Part shown: piece by piece, positions 45,990 through 58,758 of the stretch | How positions within the stretch are numbered: the first letter of the stretch is position 1 | Layout: every line of letters starts with the position of its first letter | DNA from: Medicago truncatula | Taxonomy: Eukaryota; Streptophyta; Magnoliopsida; Fabales; Fabaceae | Reading direction: 5' to 3' | Assembly: GCF_003473485.1 (NCBI RefSeq) | Contig: NC_053045.1 | Span: 40,026,494-40,090,493, forward strand | Length of the DNA: 64,000 bases | Notes under the pieces: model-generated | What the model was told of the DNA's origin: nothing | The model's database searches: none | Seen by the model: the letters and a program-made list of their open reading frames with translations, nothing else | Position numbers and translations under genes: made by a program

Positions 45990-48127
45990 TTTTAAAATCC
46001 GAATCCTCCTCATATTAATCTGTTCTGCCGTTTGGAAGCGAATGAATATTTCTAACTGGGCAGAACTTGATAAGCTTCTATTATTTTTTTATTTGTTTCA
46101 ATAATACAATTTAACTAATAAAAAAAAGGGGGTTAAATATTTTCGACTTTAATCTTCCAAAAGTTTACAATCACAAGAATATTCAGAATATTATAACAAT
46201 GTCTCGTAAAAAGTTAAATTTTTAACAAACCATGAATTAATTTAAATATGATTTTTTAAGTGTCAAAAACATAAAAAGAAATATTTAATTCATGTTTTGT
46301 TAAAAAAAATAGGAGAGATTCTTATAATATTCTAAACATTTCTAAAAAATTGATCATTCAAAAATATGAAAGCTACACATGGGTTGAGTTAAAAGTTTGT
46401 ACCAAATGTGATGATGAAAAACAATTTGAGACTAAAAGTTGAATAAAAACTATCAAGGGACTAAAACAAAAAAATTGTATGTTAATAATAGAGACAAAAA
46501 ATATATTTAATTCTTCAAAAAATGTTTACATTTTGAAACACTCTATTTGTCCGAAATGATTTAATCTTGTTGGTCTTATACGAGGCATCCAACCTAGCTT
46601 AGAGTTAAAATAAAGGTCAATATTTTTATATCAAATTATCAAACACATGATTTAAGACCTCAGTAATGATAACCTTTGTCGAGCATCAACCTTCATGATC
46701 CAAATGGAGGGTATTCGCAAGCACTACAACGCTTAATTCAAAATGAGAATAAAGAGTAAAAGGTAGAGATTGGATAGATAATGTATACCTCGAGTGTTGG
46801 TCCACATACCTTCTTATACAATTGATGGTATACTTGTCGAGTTAGCAGTTGGAGGGCAGTTAGAAATGGTGTATGTTGATGAGCGTACTCGTGGACTAGT
46901 CCAGCATGTTAATGGTCGGAGCGTTACATATCCAAGGGATCATGTGTCTTTAGACCGTCGAAGATAATGGATCGGGGGAAGTCGACCATGAGTGAGAGCT
47001 TGATGCATTTGGAACTTTCTCTAAGTTCATTATGTTTGGGCCAAGGTGCATCAAGGCCTCGTGTGTGTCGAGTTTGAGTCTTAGGTCAGTCCAGAACAAT
47101 TTGCTTCTTTTTTTTTACAAAAAAATTTCTTTTTTTAAAAGCCATGAGTATTTATTAAATATTAAAAGTTATAATAATACATGAAGTGGTAACGTGTCTT
47201 GGTAATTTGGAGGATGACATATTGATTGGAGTGATTAGGTAATCCAAAAGAAAAAGATTGGAGTGATTACTATGAAGTTTAGCAAAAATAAACAACGGTT
47301 GCTTTTGTAAAAAAGAAAAGAAAAAGACAAGTGGACGGCAACCCTGTATTTGGAGTTTGGACTCCATTGGGTTTGCGAAATTGTATCTTTTTTTCTTTTT
47401 CTTTTTTGTGATGTGAGTGGAAATTGTGTCTATATACATCAACATTGATTTGTTGGTCATACATAAAAAAGGTATGCGCTGAAATGTAACATACAAAACT
47501 CCAAAAACAATTCTCCTGTTTTCATTGCCTTGGCGGCTGCCATGCTACCACCAAGAAGAAACACAACACAATTACTAAAATATTAAGTGAGAATAAAAAT
47601 AAAAATAAAAACAATACGAATCTTGCAACCAAAGCAAAGAACAAAGGTAAAGAGAAAAAAAACAAACACATCAAATTTTTTACCAGGTCGGTCTAAATTA
47701 ACATATATATTAGAGAGACAATTATACAATCTACTATCAATGAGCGTTAATAGATGCAAAAAAATTATAAGAAATTAACTTCAATAATAAACCTTAATTT
47801 TTACCGATTTGTGTTCATTTTTTCATCGCACAAGAAGATCTTTTAAAAAGACAAGAAAGAAAGTTTCAATCATCCCCTAATAAAACATTTCTATCGAGAG
47901 TGTCTAGTATGTATTTCTCAACCATAATTTCTTTCTCGATCGTTAACTTTTCCTAAAAGTTCTCTCTTTAGGTAAGTAATATCAAAAGTGACAACAATTA
48001 GTCATTGTTACAAGTTACAACGGTAGAAAAACGACAATAGATTTCAATAGTTTGTTATAATAATTGGTACAATATAATTACAGTATTCTAACTAACATAC
48101 TTTGGAGAGGAAAAACTTTAAACAAGT
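45990..48127. other. intergenic, no gene seen
   Basis: AT-rich, with a moderately GC-richer stretch at 46780-47080 of unknown nature and a footprint at 47224. No supported gene. Confidence 0.4.
47224..47269 (+). repeat. micro-retroposition footprint
   Basis: A perfect 14-bp repeat, GATTGGAGTGATTA, at 47224-47237 and 47256-47269 flanks the 18-base insert GGTAATCC plus A-rich sequence with one G. Confidence 0.65.
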
Positions 48128-48136
48128 ATTTCAATA

Positions 48137-48543
48137 GGTCAAATACATCTAATGGTCCTTTAAGTTTTTCGTTTTTCCCAAAGTGGTCCTTTAAGTTTCA
48201 AAAGTCCCAAACAAGTCCTTTAAGTTTCAAAAGTCTCAAACAAATCCTTTTAGTTTTTGAATCGTTTCAAACAAGTTCTTTTAAAGGATGATGATAATGA
48301 TTCAGATGATAGCAACAAAGAGCGTTATCCACCATTTGTCATGCCTAAAAAGATGATTAATTTTAAGGGGGTGTTAGGAGCCAGATTTGGTACCAAAGAT
48401 GAGTTCAATGAAGCAATTACCAACTATGCTATCTACAATAGAACTTGTTTGAAACGATTTAAAAACTAAAAGGATTTGTTTGGGACTTTTGAAACTTAAA
48501 GGATCACTTATAAAACTTAAAGGACCTTTAGATGCATTTGACC
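48137..48543. mobile_element. short MULE derivative with transposase fragment
   Basis: A 407-bp element with inverted ends GGTCAAATACATCTAATGG and the complement of CCTTTAGATGCATTTGACC. Repeated TCCTTTAAGTTT words extend both ends to about 105 bp. It is flanked by the perfect 9-bp repeat ATTTCAATA at 48128-48136 and 48544-48552. The interior (about 48286-48466, plus strand) reads FVMPKKMINFKGVLGARF, then TKDEFNEAITNYAIYNR. This resembles the N-terminal DNA-binding part of MuDR-type transposases. It is a deletion derivative that keeps a scrap of the parent's own transposase. Confidence 0.8.
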
Positions 48544-48980
48544 ATTTCAATATTTTAAAAATTTCCATAAAAACTGTAACATAGTAGTAAAGTATTTTTG
48601 CATAGTACTTTGGAGTAATATTGATGTTCTAAAAAAAGACAGCTATGGAACAATTGTACGTTGCAAAATGTAAGAGGTCCCACACGTTCTGGAAATATGA
48701 CTACTAGTTTTGAAAAATTGAAATGTCCAGCAATATTGGAAACACGAAATTGGCATGTGATGATTCGCTGAGTCCGTTGGAAATTTCAGCTTCAGCATAC
48801 TTCCAAACTACTCACCTAATAATCAAAATATACCTCGAATCTTCATCTCTCGTGCATGATGCATGCATATATATTTGTGGTATACATTAGCACACACCAA
48901 CCCTCTTATATATATACCATTCAAATTCTAGTAATTGGAATTAATATTTTGACCAAACTTGTTCAATTCAATTGAGATCA

Positions 48981-50510
48981 ATGGCAACCTCTAGATTGTT
49001 GCAACACTCTAAGGTTCCATTTGACCAACTTCCTTCTTCTTCTTCTTCCTCCTCTTCCTCTTCTTCGTATACGAAATGTGTACGGTATCAAAGTCTGGCA
49101 TGTTTGAGAGGAGATAATATCAAAGTTTTACCCGAGAAAGTAGAAAGGAAGCCGGTGGTGGTAATGAAGGCAACCATGACTACCACCAATAACTTAACCA
49201 TATCGCAACCAGCACTGGTTCCTCAAGGATTGTCGGAATTATTAGCTGAGATCGTAGCAAGTATTCGCAATGCTATGCTGGTGGTTCTTTTCCGAGGTGC
49301 TGTGATTGACAGGAAGATCACACGGAATTTACATCCTCAAATGCTCATTGAAAAGGTAATTCTACAACTTTTCCGTTTACTTCTCTAACTTTGTTAAGAG
49401 TTCCACATTAGATCTATGACATGACTTGAAAATGTTTTTATAAGTGTTGGACGATTCTCGCCTCACACGTTGCCCCAACACAAATTAAGATAGTATCGAA
49501 GTTACTCAAAATTCGTTGAGCCATTTATCGGGCCACTCTAGGATCAGCTCAAGATGTCCCATCCTGGTCGTAATCTGAAAATATGTTTATAAAATTAACA
49601 TAGACCCTGCTAATCAAATCATAGTAATGAATTTTGCTTCAATGACTTGTTCAGGCCATCATGGATTGCAGATTTTTTACATTGTTCGCCGTAGCAGGAT
49701 CTTTACTTGGCTCGGTATTGTGTTTTCTTGAGGTAATTAAATCAACCCTTATGGTTTTTAGTATTAGTACTACTTTATCTTTGTATTGTTATTATTAAAG
49801 ACCAAAATCAATCTGAAATACAGGGCTGTGTTCTCGTCATTAAGTCATACGCGCATTACCTCCATATGCTATCTCAACCGTTGAATCAGGGACATCTGGT
49901 TCATCTACTTATCGAAGCCATAGGTTTGTCTTTGATTGAATTAGTTCATAACATGAAATTGATACTTTTCCTATAATCCTGCTGACAAAATCAATGGATT
50001 GATTTTTGTTGCATGCAGATATGTTCTTGGTAGGAACAGCCTTACTTATGTTTGGGGTTGGTTTGTATGTCATGTTTGTTGGATCATGGACTACTGGTAA
50101 ACAAAAAGAATCCTCTGGTCTACTCTATATAATGAAGGTACGTACGTACCTAATTACAAATGTACATTTTGCAATTTCAATTTCACAAACATTACAATAT
50201 AATATAAATAAATATCAGCTAGCTAATATATACTATTAGTATGTTCTAATTAATCTCAATTTTATACCCACATATATAAATTATGATTTCATTTAAATTT
50301 CAGTCACCACCAAGGTGGGTTGGAATGCAATCAATTGAGCAAGCAAAGTCAAAAATTGGGCATGCAGTGATGATGATTCTTCAAGTGGGACTAATAGAGA
50401 AGTTCAATGATATTCCCATGGTTACAGGCCTTGATCTTGCTTGTTTTGCTGCAGCTCTGCTCACTTCCTCAGCTACCATTTTTGTCCTCTCTAAGCTTAA
50501 TCAACATTAA
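48981..50510 (+). CDS. UPF0114 family membrane protein, probably plastid-targeted
   Basis: Five exons with GT/AG joints: 48981-49355, 49655-49732, 49824-49923, 50019-50137 and 50304-50510, giving 292 residues. Residues 1-65 are rich in Ser (an eleven-Ser run near 19-29), Arg and Lys and poor in acidic residues, as in chloroplast transit peptides. From about residue 86 the protein matches the UPF0114 (YqhA-like) family: an LLFRG-type first segment, RFFTLFAVAGSLLGSVLCF, MFLVGTALLMFGVGLYVMF and a C-terminal segment, so about four membrane passes. Arabidopsis relatives are At4g19390 and At5g13720. The biochemical role is unknown. The ATG at 48981 is chosen because it opens the transit-like region. 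Confidence 0.88.
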
Positions 50511-50519
50511 AATAATTAC

Positions 50520-53100
50520 CATATATGGAAATGATATTCCAAATTCATAGTTTTCTCTTAAATTTATTTATTTATTTATGGAACAGGGTAGTAGACTAGT
50601 AGTATATCTTTTGTAAGCCAAAAGAAAATTATTTCATGTCATGTCATTTTCCCTTTACCATGGGAACTCAATTCATTTATTGGTATATATATGTAATTAA
50701 TTTTTCAATTTCTTTTATTTCTTAAAAATGATATACATGTAATAATTCATTTTCCTGATTCCAAATTTCCAGTATCAATTTCGTTTACCTTTTCTTTTTA
50801 TATGATACAATAATTAATTGGAAAAAATATATAAATTTAGCATAATATCTATTGATACAAAAGTAATGTAACATTAACTTTTGAAAGAGACTTGAATTGA
50901 AGGAGTTTATGCACCTCACTAAAAGTTCTAAAGCTTATGCACCTTATTGAAAGTTTTCAAGTAAACTCTTTACTGGAAAATGCTCTTCCCCCGTCACGAA
51001 TTGCTCGCTCCCAACCAAACTTTCAAAAATACTCTGTTTGAGTTAACTCACGTAAAAAATGTTCTTCTCCAACGTGACTTAAGTCACGTCGAATTTAACA
51101 CATGTGTAACTTAAGTCATGTTCCGAACATCAGCGTGAATTAACTCACGCTGGTAACAAACCATTCTTTTTTAACTTATTTTGCACTATATGCTTATGTT
51201 GGGACAATTCTTGATGGGAGAAGAGCAATTTCCCTCTTTACATCCAATAAAAAAAAACAAAAAAATCAACGGCCCACTAAAAGGATAAAGGAATTGAGGA
51301 TTGCTCTATAGACATCTAGCAAATGGCTTACTTGCACCTATCAAACAATAGTTAATCGTCATTTGTTGTCGAATGGTAGTGTAGTTAATTATTGTTTATC
51401 ATTTTTAAATCGGTTTATCCGATTTAAAAGGTGATTAAACCGTTTTAAAAAGTGATGCAAGCAATAATCAATTATGGTTAGGGTATTTTGAATAATTTGA
51501 AGTGTTTGTGAACAATTATTGGATGCCTAAAGAGCAATGTCCACCGGAATTCATGTAACTAGTAAATTAAAAGTTTGACTGTTGTTTCTTTTGATCAAAT
51601 TTTTGTACCTTTTTAACTCGTGGTTGCTACCTGTTTTATACTTAATATAACACCGTTGTATTGTTTTTTATCCAAAATAAACTTACCACAAGTTAAACTT
51701 TCAAAATCCACCCTTGACTTTTTCTGAAATTTAACTTCCATAAGGAACAAAAAATAGTTTTTGCCTTTTTTAAGTCATGCGACATGTGCATGGTGCCATG
51801 TTATGTACAGGTATTTTTCTTTTTAAAGTCTATTTTGATCCAAAATTATTCATTCAGGATCCTAACGGCTCATTGGTTTGAAGATGCGACCAATGCAATC
51901 AAAAGAAGTGTTTTCAACCCCCTTTCCTTTGTTATTGTGTATACGTACTTTTTTTTTATAATGTATTCAGTTACCATGAGTAACTAAACACTTTATATTA
52001 GAATTTTATAGATAGATGAACCTTTATTGAATTGTTGGATAAGTGCTCATGAAAATTTTCTTTCTTTTATTGATTCTATTGGAATTATACATTTTTAGTT
52101 ACTAGGGCGATTCAACCTGATTGTGTATTCACCTTGTATGAAAACTTCAAAGGAAACACTACAACACAATTTTACTAGTACTTTAGAATGTTTATGTTGC
52201 CTGCCAACAAAAGCGTTTTGTTTAAGGTCCTTAGATTGACCTTTGTTTTTAAAGAATTTTTTATGGTGAGCGGTTTGGAGAATAGTTCTCTCAATTTTCA
52301 AATTCTTTTTTTTTAGGCTTTCCTTATTTTTCTTATTTCCTAACCCTAAGGATAGCTCCTAATGGAATGATCAGAGGTGTTTTTAGGTGTAGATGGGGCA
52401 ATATTATTTTTCTCTTTCCATTCCCTAAACCTTTCTAGTTTCCTCTCATTAATTTGCCCCTTTATTGGTAGTAAGATCTTATTATTCATAATTTTCTACG
52501 TTAATTTTGAGTACTAAGCATCTTTATAACTTTTTCTAAGGTAATATTGATACTATCAACATAAATTATGTTAGTGTCATGTCTTCCTCCAATTGTGGAG
52601 GGGTAACTTTCAAGCTTATGTTGTTGTACTTATATCTATATATTTCGACTAGCTAAGTTCTAACAATCTTATCATAATCTGATTTGAGAAACAATAAGGT
52701 TAGATTAGGTGAATGCATTTCCTAAATATAGAAAGAAATTGAGATTATGAAAAGCTTACTATAAGACTACTTTCCATGACTCCAAAACTAAAGTAAACTA
52801 CTTGCTCATCATAAAGATGAGCTACCTAAAATAAATAAATCTAGTAAAGTAAAACAATAATTTTATTGAAAATGCAAATGCAAGTATACAAGAGTTTCTC
52901 AAGTGTAAAGTAGTCATGAACCAAGCAAGACTAAGCTAGCATATGTACTGCTTGAACCTTAGAGAATTCGTAGTTACAAGAGTTTAGGGATGGATTAATC
53001 ACAAGACCGTCCAAATTCTTACCGGAAAAAACCACCAAAATAAATTCAACATGTAGTTACAGTTGTAACCACCAAAATAACCTTTTTTTAGGGAGATAAT
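50520..53100. other. intergenic, no gene seen
   Basis: AT-rich. Small palindromes (TGACTTAAGTCA near 51076, GTGAATTAACTCAC near 51133) and an inverted AAATCGGTTT/AAACCGTTTT region near 51400-51450 suggest eroded MITEs. No gene supported. Confidence 0.4.
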
Positions 53101-53117
53101 ATAACATTTTTTATCAC

Positions 53118-53119
<2 letters not shown>

Positions 53120-53187
<68 letters not shown>
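53120..53187. repeat. (AT)n microsatellite
   Basis: About 68 bases of pure AT dinucleotide. Confidence 0.9.
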
Positions 53188-53188
<1 letters not shown>

Positions 53189-53609
53189 CATTTTTTGTTA
53201 AATATTTTTTAGTAAGGTTAAACACTTTTTTTATCTCTATAAATATTTTTCTAAATCATAAAAGTTAACTTACAAATTGTAATATTAAATGAATGTTAAC
53301 ATTTTATTTTATTTTATCTATTTGATAAGCAACCGAATGTTAGCATTAATATTTTTTACAACAAATCAAAAAGTTTGGGATAGTAACCATTTTGATCCTT
53401 AAATGTTTAATGAGTAACCACAATCGTCTTCAATGTATTAAAATTTTAAAATAGTCTTTGATTTTGTACTTCGTTAGTTAAAATAGTATTGACATTAAAA
53501 TAATTCATCACTTTAACTTTTTATATACGGGGATTGATATGACACTAAGTATGTATATGAACTGATATGACAATAAGTAAGTATATTGAAGGATTAATGC
53601 GATAATATC

Positions 53610-53748
53610 ACTTGAGCATAACTCAGTTGGTAGGGACAATGTATTGTTATGTGCAGGGGCCAGAGTTCAAACCCGAGAGACCTCACTTATTCACCTTACA
53701 ATGTTGAATTCAAGCCACTAGGCTACTTGACTAAAAAAATAAAAATAT
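53610..53748 (+). mobile_element. tRNA-derived SINE
   Basis: An A-box-like AGCATAACTCAGTTGGTAGG at 53615-53634, a B-box-like GAGTTCAAACCCG near 53663-53675, and the tail GGCTACTTGACTAAAAAAAT. Imperfect flanks GATAATATC and GACAATATC lie at 53601-53609 and 53749-53757. The sequence between the boxes (TTATGTGCAGGGGCC) is typical of a common legume SINE family. The 3' tail resembles the insert at 54033. Confidence 0.75.
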
Positions 53749-54015
53749 GACAATATCTACGAAGCATTTTAACGTAAATGACTACTTTGAACATAATGCA
53801 CAATTAAAGACTATCTTAAAATATTTTGAGACATTGAATTATTATTATATGATTACTTGTTATACATCCAGAAACTAAAATGATTATTACCAAAATAGCG
53901 TTGCTAAATGGCACGACATGTAATCCCATGAATTTGCATGACTCGGCTTCTTCACATGCAATTTTCTTTTATTGCACTATCATTGTTTTTTTAAGTTGTA
54001 TAGTTTTTAAAAATT

Positions 54016-54062
54016 AAAGATAAATAAAATAGCTGACCAAAAAAAAAAGATAAATAAAATAG
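54016..54062 (+). repeat. micro-retroposition footprint with SINE-type tail
   Basis: A perfect 17-bp repeat, AAAGATAAATAAAATAG, at 54016-54032 and 54046-54062 flanks the 13-base insert CTGACC plus seven A. The tail is like the TTGAC-A ending of the SINE 270 bases upstream. Confidence 0.7.
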
Positions 54063-54069
54063 AAAATTC

Positions 54070-54930
54070 TACACACTAGTTGTCGGTTGTTTTTCACGAT
54101 CTCAAAATTTTGTTTCATCGACAAACCAAATTTCCTCTGCAAAATTATCCCTGACCAGCATGTGAGTAGAAGTCGTCACTGTCAATCCACGTATTTACAA
54201 GCCATCAAGCACTACGTTGTTGTTTATGCTAGTGTGTCTTTGTTGTCTCAACACGGTGGTTGCCACTGCCTTCACAACATCGTTGGAGCGAGAACTAGTC
54301 GCTGCCACAACCTGTCAACCACCACCAATATGTTTGTGGGTTGTGGCATGGGACTTGTTGCATCACATTTTCTCGTTTCAGAGTCGTCAAAGAGAGGCAG
54401 AGAATGAATTAGAGTTATAGGCTGAAAAGGATGTTACACTTTCACTTTAACCACATTTAGCATTTTGACGTAGGATAATACTTCCAATACCACTATCGGT
54501 CCATAACTAGTCAGGCTGAAAAGTTAGATTTTTCGTCCCCAAGCAATCATCTCTTAATCATCGTCACCAATTGCATTCAATATATGATCCAATAGTAACA
54601 CTGATAGGGAGCCACCGCTTATCACACACTGCCCTTTCATTGTTCCTTTTGTTGCATGCATAACAATTGTTCAACAACACCCTGACTAAGATGTTCAACC
54701 ATCTCCAACAATAATTTTGTTGAGCGGTCTAAGACCTCAAGAGCTGTCAACACAGAAGGTAAACCCCTTTCAAAACTTACGTCGACGATGTGGTCAGTAA
54801 CTCAACAAACATGTCCAATAACACCATGTGACTAAGTTTATGATAAAGTTCTATATAAAAAAGATCGGCTCAACATTGTTTTAATTTCCTTATTTCACTA
54901 TATTTTTATCCTTATTATATGTTCCAAACA
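54070..54930. other. intergenic, GC-richer, unassigned
   Basis: 54150-54860 is less AT-rich than its surroundings and has short overlapping frames with no domain. It may be a dead gene or the untranslated part of a retroelement; I cannot decide. Confidence 0.3.
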
Positions 54931-54939
54931 TAACTCTTA

Positions 54940-55086
54940 CTCCTTCCGGTCATATTTATAAGCAAAACGCTACTTTTTTGGTTCATTGAATACTTAATGT
55001 ACTTGGTATATATTATAGACCACATACATTAGATATTCAATGAACCTAAAAAGTAGATTTTTGCTTATAAATATGACCGGAGGGAA
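54940..55086. mobile_element. Stowaway-like MITE
   Basis: A 147-bp palindromic element. CTCCTTCCGGTCATATTTAT on the left pairs with ATAAATATGACCGGAGGGAA on the right, with TA on each side. The inner arms GGTTCATTGAATACTTAATG and its complement also pair. Confidence 0.85.
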
Positions 55087-55844
55087 TACATGCCCTCACT
55101 GTATTTATTCAAATGACTATGTGTAATCGTTTGTTGGAATTTTTAGAACCTTAAAAAAATATTTTCCCAGAATCCGAAGCGAATATGATCCGCAAACATT
55201 TTGATGCATAAGTTAATATAAACTTGAGATGAAAGCTAGGTTGAAGTTAAACATATTGTAAAGTTATAGAGTATGTTTGTTTTATTGTTTCTATTTTTAT
55301 TTTTGTGAATGTGAGATTTTAAATGCAATATTTTAATGTTTGTTTCAAGTTTTAAATATTTATTCTCATGAAATTTTCCTTCACATGTATGTTTTTAACA
55401 CATGATTATTGACTTTCTATTTTCATGCGAAAGGATGAAGATCTATCATTTTTTACGAGAATAATATATAACAAATCATAACTGTCTAGTATCATTCAAA
55501 TTTTTATTTTATTTTCAAAAAAATCACAAATCAAACAAACTTTAACAACATTTCTTGGGAAATTATTACCAAATACATGAGTAAAAATATTATTAATGAA
55601 AATATTTAATAAAAACATTACATTAATATTGATATTTTTCATTTAATGTCTTTAAACATTCGGCAATATTAACAATCTAGTTATTTTTTTATATAATTAC
55701 CACAATGTTATGTGATCCGTGTGAAAATATGAGTCTTTTACTAATTTAAAAGTAAAACAAACGCACCCTTAATCAACAAAATGATTGCTTTAAAGATATT
55801 TTATAAAATAAATTATATTCAAGAGTTATATATATGAACCACCA

Positions 55845-55849
<5 letters not shown>

Positions 55850-55917
<68 letters not shown>
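55850..55917. repeat. (TA)n(TG)n microsatellite
   Basis: TA dinucleotides running into six TG units. Confidence 0.9.
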
Positions 55918-56495
55918 TAAAATTATAAAATTTTCTGTTTATTTTACATTTCGTTCCCCTTAAAAAAATTATCATGTTATATATTAAAAATAAAAAAAAA
56001 ACTCAAACTATAAATTGGATTAAATCCTGATTTAAAAGAACCGAAATTTTAACAAAAACTAGCAAAGTATTCATTGTTGTTATGATTTAGTAAATACACG
56101 AACACTTCAATTTGGTGAACAACAATACAACTAAAGCATTAGTTCCGTATACATAGAATTTAAGGTCTAAACACTTTGGTTGTTTGATCGTGGTGAAGAA
56201 AACCTAAATGTTCATGATGCTAAAAATTGAAAATTTCAACTAAAAATCATCATTATCTATTGTTGACGATATTAGCTTTAAAAAATGCAATAGTTGGAGC
56301 AAGTTTTCTAATCGATTCCCAACTGAATCTTTCTCTAACTTGTGGCAGTTTATGACTTAACAACGAGGTACATGCAATTTTATATGATGTATGAACATAT
56401 TGTTTTTATTATAATACTTGTTTTATTTTTAAAAAAAAATAAAAAATGAGTTAAATTGAGTTTTTTAATGTATCTTCTAAGTAATAATAAAACTA

Positions 56496-57381
56496 TTTTT
56501 TTTTTTTTACGCTTTCAAATCATCATAGTCAACGATCAGCTCAAATAATCCAAAAGATGATCATAATCGACAATCAGCTCAAATAGTCCAAAAGATGATC
56601 AAATACTTAACAACAAGTAAGATAAACTCTGACCAGATGAATCATAGTCAACTCTCAGCACAAATGATCTAAAAGAAATCGAGTACTTAGAAGTGAACAA
56701 AACAAGTAAACGAAACAATGTATTGAACATTTGAGCAGTAGTGGTTTCAAGCTAAACCTCACCCCACGACTTGGTCTCATAAGCCGAAATAATGACCCAA
56801 TAGATCCTTCTATCTTCAAAAACAAGGTGTCTTTCCTCCAGATCTGCAAAATTCTTAGGAAGGACACCTGGATCAATTACTGAAAGTCCCAATTGAGTAC
56901 TTGAAACTCAATCTTCAGTTCCCTGCAAAGCTTATCCCGAGTTTCTATTATCAGTTCTGAAAATTAGCCCCATACCACTTAGACAACTTGGCAATCCTTC
57001 CATACAGTTTACCCAATTTCCTCATAGCAGCTTTGATTGTCTAAACCTTCGAACCATCTCTTGTCTGGTCACTTCACTATTGGCCCTATTGAGTGCTTGG
57101 CTTGCACTATCCAAAGCTTCCCGAGCACCATTAACATCATTAGACCCTGAAAAACCAGCAACTCCGACTGCTTTTAAGGCCTTGTTGAAGGCCCTAAAAG
57201 CATAACCATAATGGCTTTTTGCACATGATGCCTTGTGTTGTGCAAGCGCAACCTGATCGTTACGATTGAACCTTGCACCGCCATTGTTGAGATTAAATCT
57301 CGGATCGCGAGCCATGGTGAGAGAGAGAAAGAAAGAGGGGAGAGAGAGCGCAAAACCGTTGTAATATTTTCAGCGAATGTC
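56496..57381 (-). other. candidate processed retrocopy
   Basis: On the minus strand this reads: CT-rich leader, ATG, 97-codon ORF, about 500 bases of further sequence, then 13 A (the T-run at 56496-56508). No introns are visible. AATAAAACTA at 56486-56495 and AATAAAGCTA at 57382-57391 (9 of 10) flank it as a possible target-site duplication. Poly(A), lack of introns and flanking repeats are the three marks of a reverse-transcribed mRNA. A small imperfect repeat built on CAGCTCAAATA and CCAAAAGATGATC lies in its 3' part. Confidence 0.55.
57022..57315 (-). CDS. small protein of unknown function, possibly on a retrocopy
   Basis: A single-exon 97-residue frame beginning MARDPRFNLNNGG and ending RRFRQSKLL. 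The ATG lies in a strong context (accATGGCT) after a CT-repeat leader typical of plant 5' UTRs. The protein is basic, Ala- and Asn-rich and helical-looking from about residue 22, with no membrane segment. I do not recognise a family. Downstream on the same strand a second short frame (56757-56880, with FADLEERHLVFEDRR) also has coding-like composition but is out of phase. Either the parent mRNA had two parts or this copy has decayed. It may be a retrogene or a pseudogene. Confidence 0.45.
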   Translation of the reverse strand: MARDPRFNLNNGGARFNRNDQVALAQHKASCAKSHYGYAFRAFNKALKAVGVAGFSGSNDVNGAREALDSASQALNRANSEVTRQEMVRRFRQSKLL

Positions 57382-57551
57382 AATAAAGCTAATTATATTA
57401 TAGTAATTATAATTTAATATAAAAATCATGCACATGATACCTATTTTTTTACTTATAAATTTATATAAAAATACAAATATCTATAAATGATATATAGGAA
57501 ACATGTGACACATTAACACGTGACATATTAACATCATTTTTACCATTAATA

Positions 57552-57595
57552 ATATCTTTATTATTTGTCCCTAAAAAAATATCTTTATTATTTGT
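57552..57595 (+). repeat. micro-retroposition footprint
   Basis: A perfect 17-bp repeat, ATATCTTTATTATTTGT, at 57552-57568 and 57579-57595 flanks a 10-base insert, CCCT plus six A. It is the smallest insert in the set. Confidence 0.7.
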
Positions 57596-57999
57596 AATAT
57601 TTTGACATATTTTTAGTATGATACTTTGTAAATTTAATAACAACTATTTCAGTGTTTTAAAATTTGTTAATGCCCGTCTGAAACATTAAATTTATATATA
57701 AATTGATCATCTATAAGAAGTTTCCGCCCCGAGTTCCCTTATTTCATTTTTGTCTCTTCATCTCTCACTAACTTCTCTTTGTTAACTCAAATGGTGGGGG
57801 AATTTACCAAAAAAGATGATGCAAATATCAAGCTTATTCAATTTAGGTAGTTATAGTGCATTCTATTGCAATTTAATTTTAGTAACCCTAAACTTTCATT
57901 GTTTACTTAAATAATGTTCTTGTCTAAGAATAGATGAACACTCATTTAAATTATATGGTTTTGTTTAAGTTGGGGAGGAAAATGAGGCTTACTTGGAGG

Positions 58000-58381
58000 T
58001 AGGCCCGGCCTGAGGGGGTGCAAACAGCTCAACAGAGCTGGGCCTCCCTCAGTTATGGACCTCAATTTTTTTTTTAATACCCACTAGTATTACTGTCCTC
58101 CAATTTTTTTTAATACCCCCAGCCATTTTATGTCCCCTTGTTTCAGTCTTTTAGGCCTATTAGAATTAGGTCCTCTTGCTTTTGGTGTTAGGTGGGGGTT
58201 TCTTATGTATACGGTAGTCATTTTCACCTTTGGGTGTACCGCATATATACGACACCTTATATTTATCTTTTAAAAAATATAAATAGAACATTGCTCTTTT
58301 AAAAAAAAATACGTTTTGATTTTATCACTGACCTTTTTTCATTCCCAGAGCCGAGCCTCCAAATTCTTAGGGACGGCCCTG
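58000..58381. mobile_element. hAT-like MITE, copy 1 of a local trio
   Basis: 382 bp. Ends TAGGCCCGGCC and the complement of GGACGGCCCTG. A perfect 8-bp TSD, CTTGGAGG, lies at 57992-57999 and 58382-58389. Subterminal GCTGGGCCTCC is shared with the other two copies. Confidence 0.85.
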
Positions 58382-58758
58382 CTTGGAGGTCAAGTAACAT
58401 GGTGATTTTCAAAATACTAGCTTGACAACAAACACAAAAATGAAAAGAAAAAGAAAAGAAAACATTGAAAAAGAAAAAAAAAAAAAAAAATTGTCAATGA
58501 TTGTTTACAAGAATGTTCATATCACCATGGGTTTGTAAAAAATTCAAATAAGAGATTTGTGATTGTAAAAAAATAAATAGTATGTTTCTTGTAAATATCA
58601 AAGTGTGTGAATGTTCCTATATACCAATACCACTTTAAATTAAATGCCCATACAAATGACAATTATTTTGTAACCAAGCCTCATTACAAACCTTGAAAGA
58701 TCTTAATGATATATGCTTTAATGCTTTCAGACTGTTATGCTTATATGAATGTCTTACT

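Noticed and set aside
56655-56876. 73-codon frame on the minus strand
   Set aside because: A neighbouring frame (FADLEERHLVFEDRR) looks more coding. Neither has a known domain, so both are discussed only as part of the retrocopy.
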